NCBI GenBank assembly: GCA_032718475.1
Contig: JAUCBJ010004592.1
Coordinates: 1-20,103, forward strand
DNA from: Nemertoderma westbladi
Taxonomy: Eukaryota; Xenacoelomorpha; Nemertodermatida; Nemertodermatidae
DNA length: 20,103 nt
Direction of reading: 5' to 3'
Of this stretch, positions 18,203 through 20,103 are shown in pieces. The translations under genes were made by a program, and so were the position numbers. The stretch's first letter is position 1; the number at the start of each line of letters is the position of its first letter. The notes beneath the pieces are model-generated. The model saw nothing but the letters and a program-made list of their open reading frames with translations, did no database searches and was not told the origin of the DNA.

Positions 18203-18931
18203 GCGATAGCGGGTAGTACCGTACGATTCCTGGTTACACAGTAGGCCCTATACCATCTGCCATCTCTCTTAATACAGCAACCATTTTTTGCAAGTGGAGC
18301 CCCCCCAGCCCCACCCCCTATTTTTTTCCAATTTCAATCAAATGCAATGAATACATTGATACAACAAGCCGTTAAAAATCGTCTATTTGGAAATATTGAA
18401 CCACCTTTCACCTCTCCGTTGGATTTTATTTTTCGTCTTTATAGAATAATCTACCGTAGATACTGTATCATTAGAACCGCAGATTCCGAATCTGAAACCG
18501 TTTTAAATTTCACGAATAATTGCAGAAGATATTATAAAAATACAAGTTATTCCATATATTACTTAGCTGAGCGTTTAAAACCATCTTGTAATTATTAATG
18601 TATGTAATTATTATTGTAACCGTAATTTTTATTCTAGAATAGGGTTGGTGCTCGAAAAAATTGTTGGGCTAAAAACAAATGAATACTGTAAGGGGTAAAA
18701 AGGTGCCCTGAATCGAATGGCGTATGTGGTTTTTGTAAAAACACAAGGAAACCAATTTGGCGGGAAGCCAATTTTGAAAATCGACTGTGATTGACAGATT
18801 TCACGTCATTATAATATGGAGTGATCTGATAATTTTTAGATCCGCGTAGCAAGACCTCTAGTATTCACTCCGTTGTTGTTGTTGTTGGTGGTGTTAATTT
18901 CTCTTTATGTTTTGGTATTAAGAATTGATAC
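18203..18931. other. Non-coding stretch, nothing recognised
   Basis: An 83-codon + frame at 18347-18598 has no recognisable domain, and I do not call it a gene. A C-rich patch lies at 18300-18319, and a short GTT repeat near 18872-18885. Confidence 0.55.
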
Positions 18932-19007
18932 GGCCCCAGTCGCTCAGTTGGCAGAGCGTGGGACTTGGAATCTCTAGGTACCGAAACCGAGATCAATCCC
19001 CTATTCA
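18932..19007 (+). repeat. tRNA-like sequence, possible tRNA-Pro(TGG)-derived SINE or pseudogene
   Basis: TCGCTCAGTTGG (18940-18951) matches the A box with one mismatch. GATCAATCC (18991-18999) fits the B box GWTCRANNC. The D arm GCTC/GAGC pairs, and GGGA/TCTC closes a CTTGGAA loop, which would give anticodon TGG. The acceptor and T stems do not pair cleanly, and the box spacing is 39 bases, so it is degenerate. An A-rich patch at about 19060-19070 could be a SINE tail. Confidence 0.5.
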
Positions 19008-20103
19008 TGGACTTCTAGAATGTTATTTATACCAGGACTAGAAACTAGGTAGCTATAGGCAAAATAAAAATACCAGTTGAGGCCTACTTGTTAATTACTA
19101 CCAATAGTAATAATTGTGAACATAACATGATATACACGTTTTTAGTGATTAGGTCATAATTAATTTTTACCTTTTTGTAGGCCTGCATAAGACGTTTGCT
19201 TAAATCAATTATTATTGTTTGATCTTTTATACATTCCATATAAAATGAGAAGTATTATGTGTGTTATGAGATGTATGAGATGACAACATGAGATGTATTG
19301 CTGAAGTAAATTAGTTGACAAAAAAGCAACCATAATATCCGAATTCAATAATAATAGCTATTTATTGTATTTCCTCACATAGTGCAGCTACATAATAATG
19401 TGAGTGTGTATATGCGACATGACATTTATAGTTCAGTTTAGTATTTACGATACACTGTACAGTGGGTACTGTTTCAATAGGCGTACGTACCTACTGTATA
19501 CCTACAGTAGGCCTACAGTACCATGACAAATTTTTTATACTAGCTAGTTTTTGCTACTTGTATTAAATGTTTTAGAATATGTTAGCTATTTAACTAAAAA
19601 AAACTTTGTTCTAGAACATTTCTAGTAAAAAATAGCTATTTTTCAAAATTCTAAATATTTTTTTACGTTTTGGAGACATGGTAGCTAGTATTTTTTAAAA
19701 TTATATTTAGCTTTGCCAACAACAATGTGATGTATTTGACTTCAAAGTTACTGCAGATTTCGCATCATTCATTGTGAAGTATTGGAATAGTGGAGAAAAT
19801 CTAATAGTGCACTTACAAATGAAACTTTCGACGCCCTTATTCATACCACGAATGCTTTAGTCAATGTAGTAAGGTACTGTCTGGATGAGTAAAAGTTTAA
19901 TTATGTTCTTACACGTAAGATGTTGTAAGATCCACTAGAGCTCCACTTTGGACGTTACAGACAAATTAAGGCGGTAATTATTACCTTTCATGTAAACAAT
20001 TGTACCAAAATGACAGAAAAGTTAGAGCACTCTCTCTTAACACCCATTCTGACATTACGACGTCATAAATGAAACAAATCTTGAGCTCAACTGGAGCACA
20101 ATG
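19008..20103. other. AT-rich non-coding stretch, nothing recognised
   Basis: No gene is supported. It has a TACAGTA/TACTGTA/TAGGCCTA cluster near 19450-19525 and several TAGCTA motifs at 19540-19690. Confidence 0.6.

Noticed and set aside
18347-18598. 83-codon + ORF as a small gene
   Set aside because: The composition matches surrounding AT-rich DNA, and no motif or relative is recognised.
18932-19007. Functional tRNA-Pro gene
   Set aside because: The acceptor and T stems do not pair well and the box spacing is long, so a SINE or pseudogene is more likely.

Overview
This is eukaryotic (metazoan) nuclear DNA. It is AT-rich, full of mobile-element debris, and carries one recognisable protein-coding locus. 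The organism is probably a marine invertebrate. The short palindrome TAGGCCTA recurs in the non-coding sequence in a way I associate with echinoderm and similar genomes, but that impression comes from memory and the species cannot be fixed from this window.

The only host gene I recognise is at 2485-6430 on the + strand. It encodes a Son-of-sevenless (Sos) type Ras guanine nucleotide exchange factor with histone-fold, DH, PH, REM and CDC25 regions and a proline-rich SH3-binding tail. All ~3.9 kb is one uninterrupted exon, although Sos genes are normally split by many introns, so this is a retrocopy or a wholesale intron-loss gene. One extra base near 5572-5576 shifts the frame at the very end of the CDC25 domain. 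The first frame stops at 5610 and the tail continues, clean and well conserved, in the next frame to 6430.

Upstream (1-2480), two non-autonomous DNA transposons sit side by side. Element A (153-1065) has 17-bp perfect inverted ends and a perfect 10-bp target duplication. Element B (1086-1706) has imperfect inverted ends and a 9-bp duplication. They share an internal motif. A TATA-like box and a possible 5' UTR intron lie between them and Sos.

Downstream (6431-10900) is AT-rich and essentially gene-free. It holds three long poly-G/poly-C runs and a 3' fragment of a non-LTR retrotransposon (8697-9090). A longer 5'-truncated copy of the same retrotransposon family (10967-12762, minus strand, frame-broken) has landed inside a 31/62-bp G/T-rich minisatellite (10902-10966 plus 12763-13709).

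The right part (13710-20103) holds two GCGGTA repeat clusters, a TACGATA-rich zone beside a relic of a hAT transposase C-terminus (15121-15366, minus), and two tRNA-like sequences probably derived from SINEs. It also holds a third DNA transposon, element C (16253-17399), with ~150-bp inverted arms that are themselves internally palindromic and a perfect 10-bp target duplication abutting a perfect 44-bp palindrome. Three elements with 9-10-bp duplications in 20 kb suggest Mutator-like activity in this genome.
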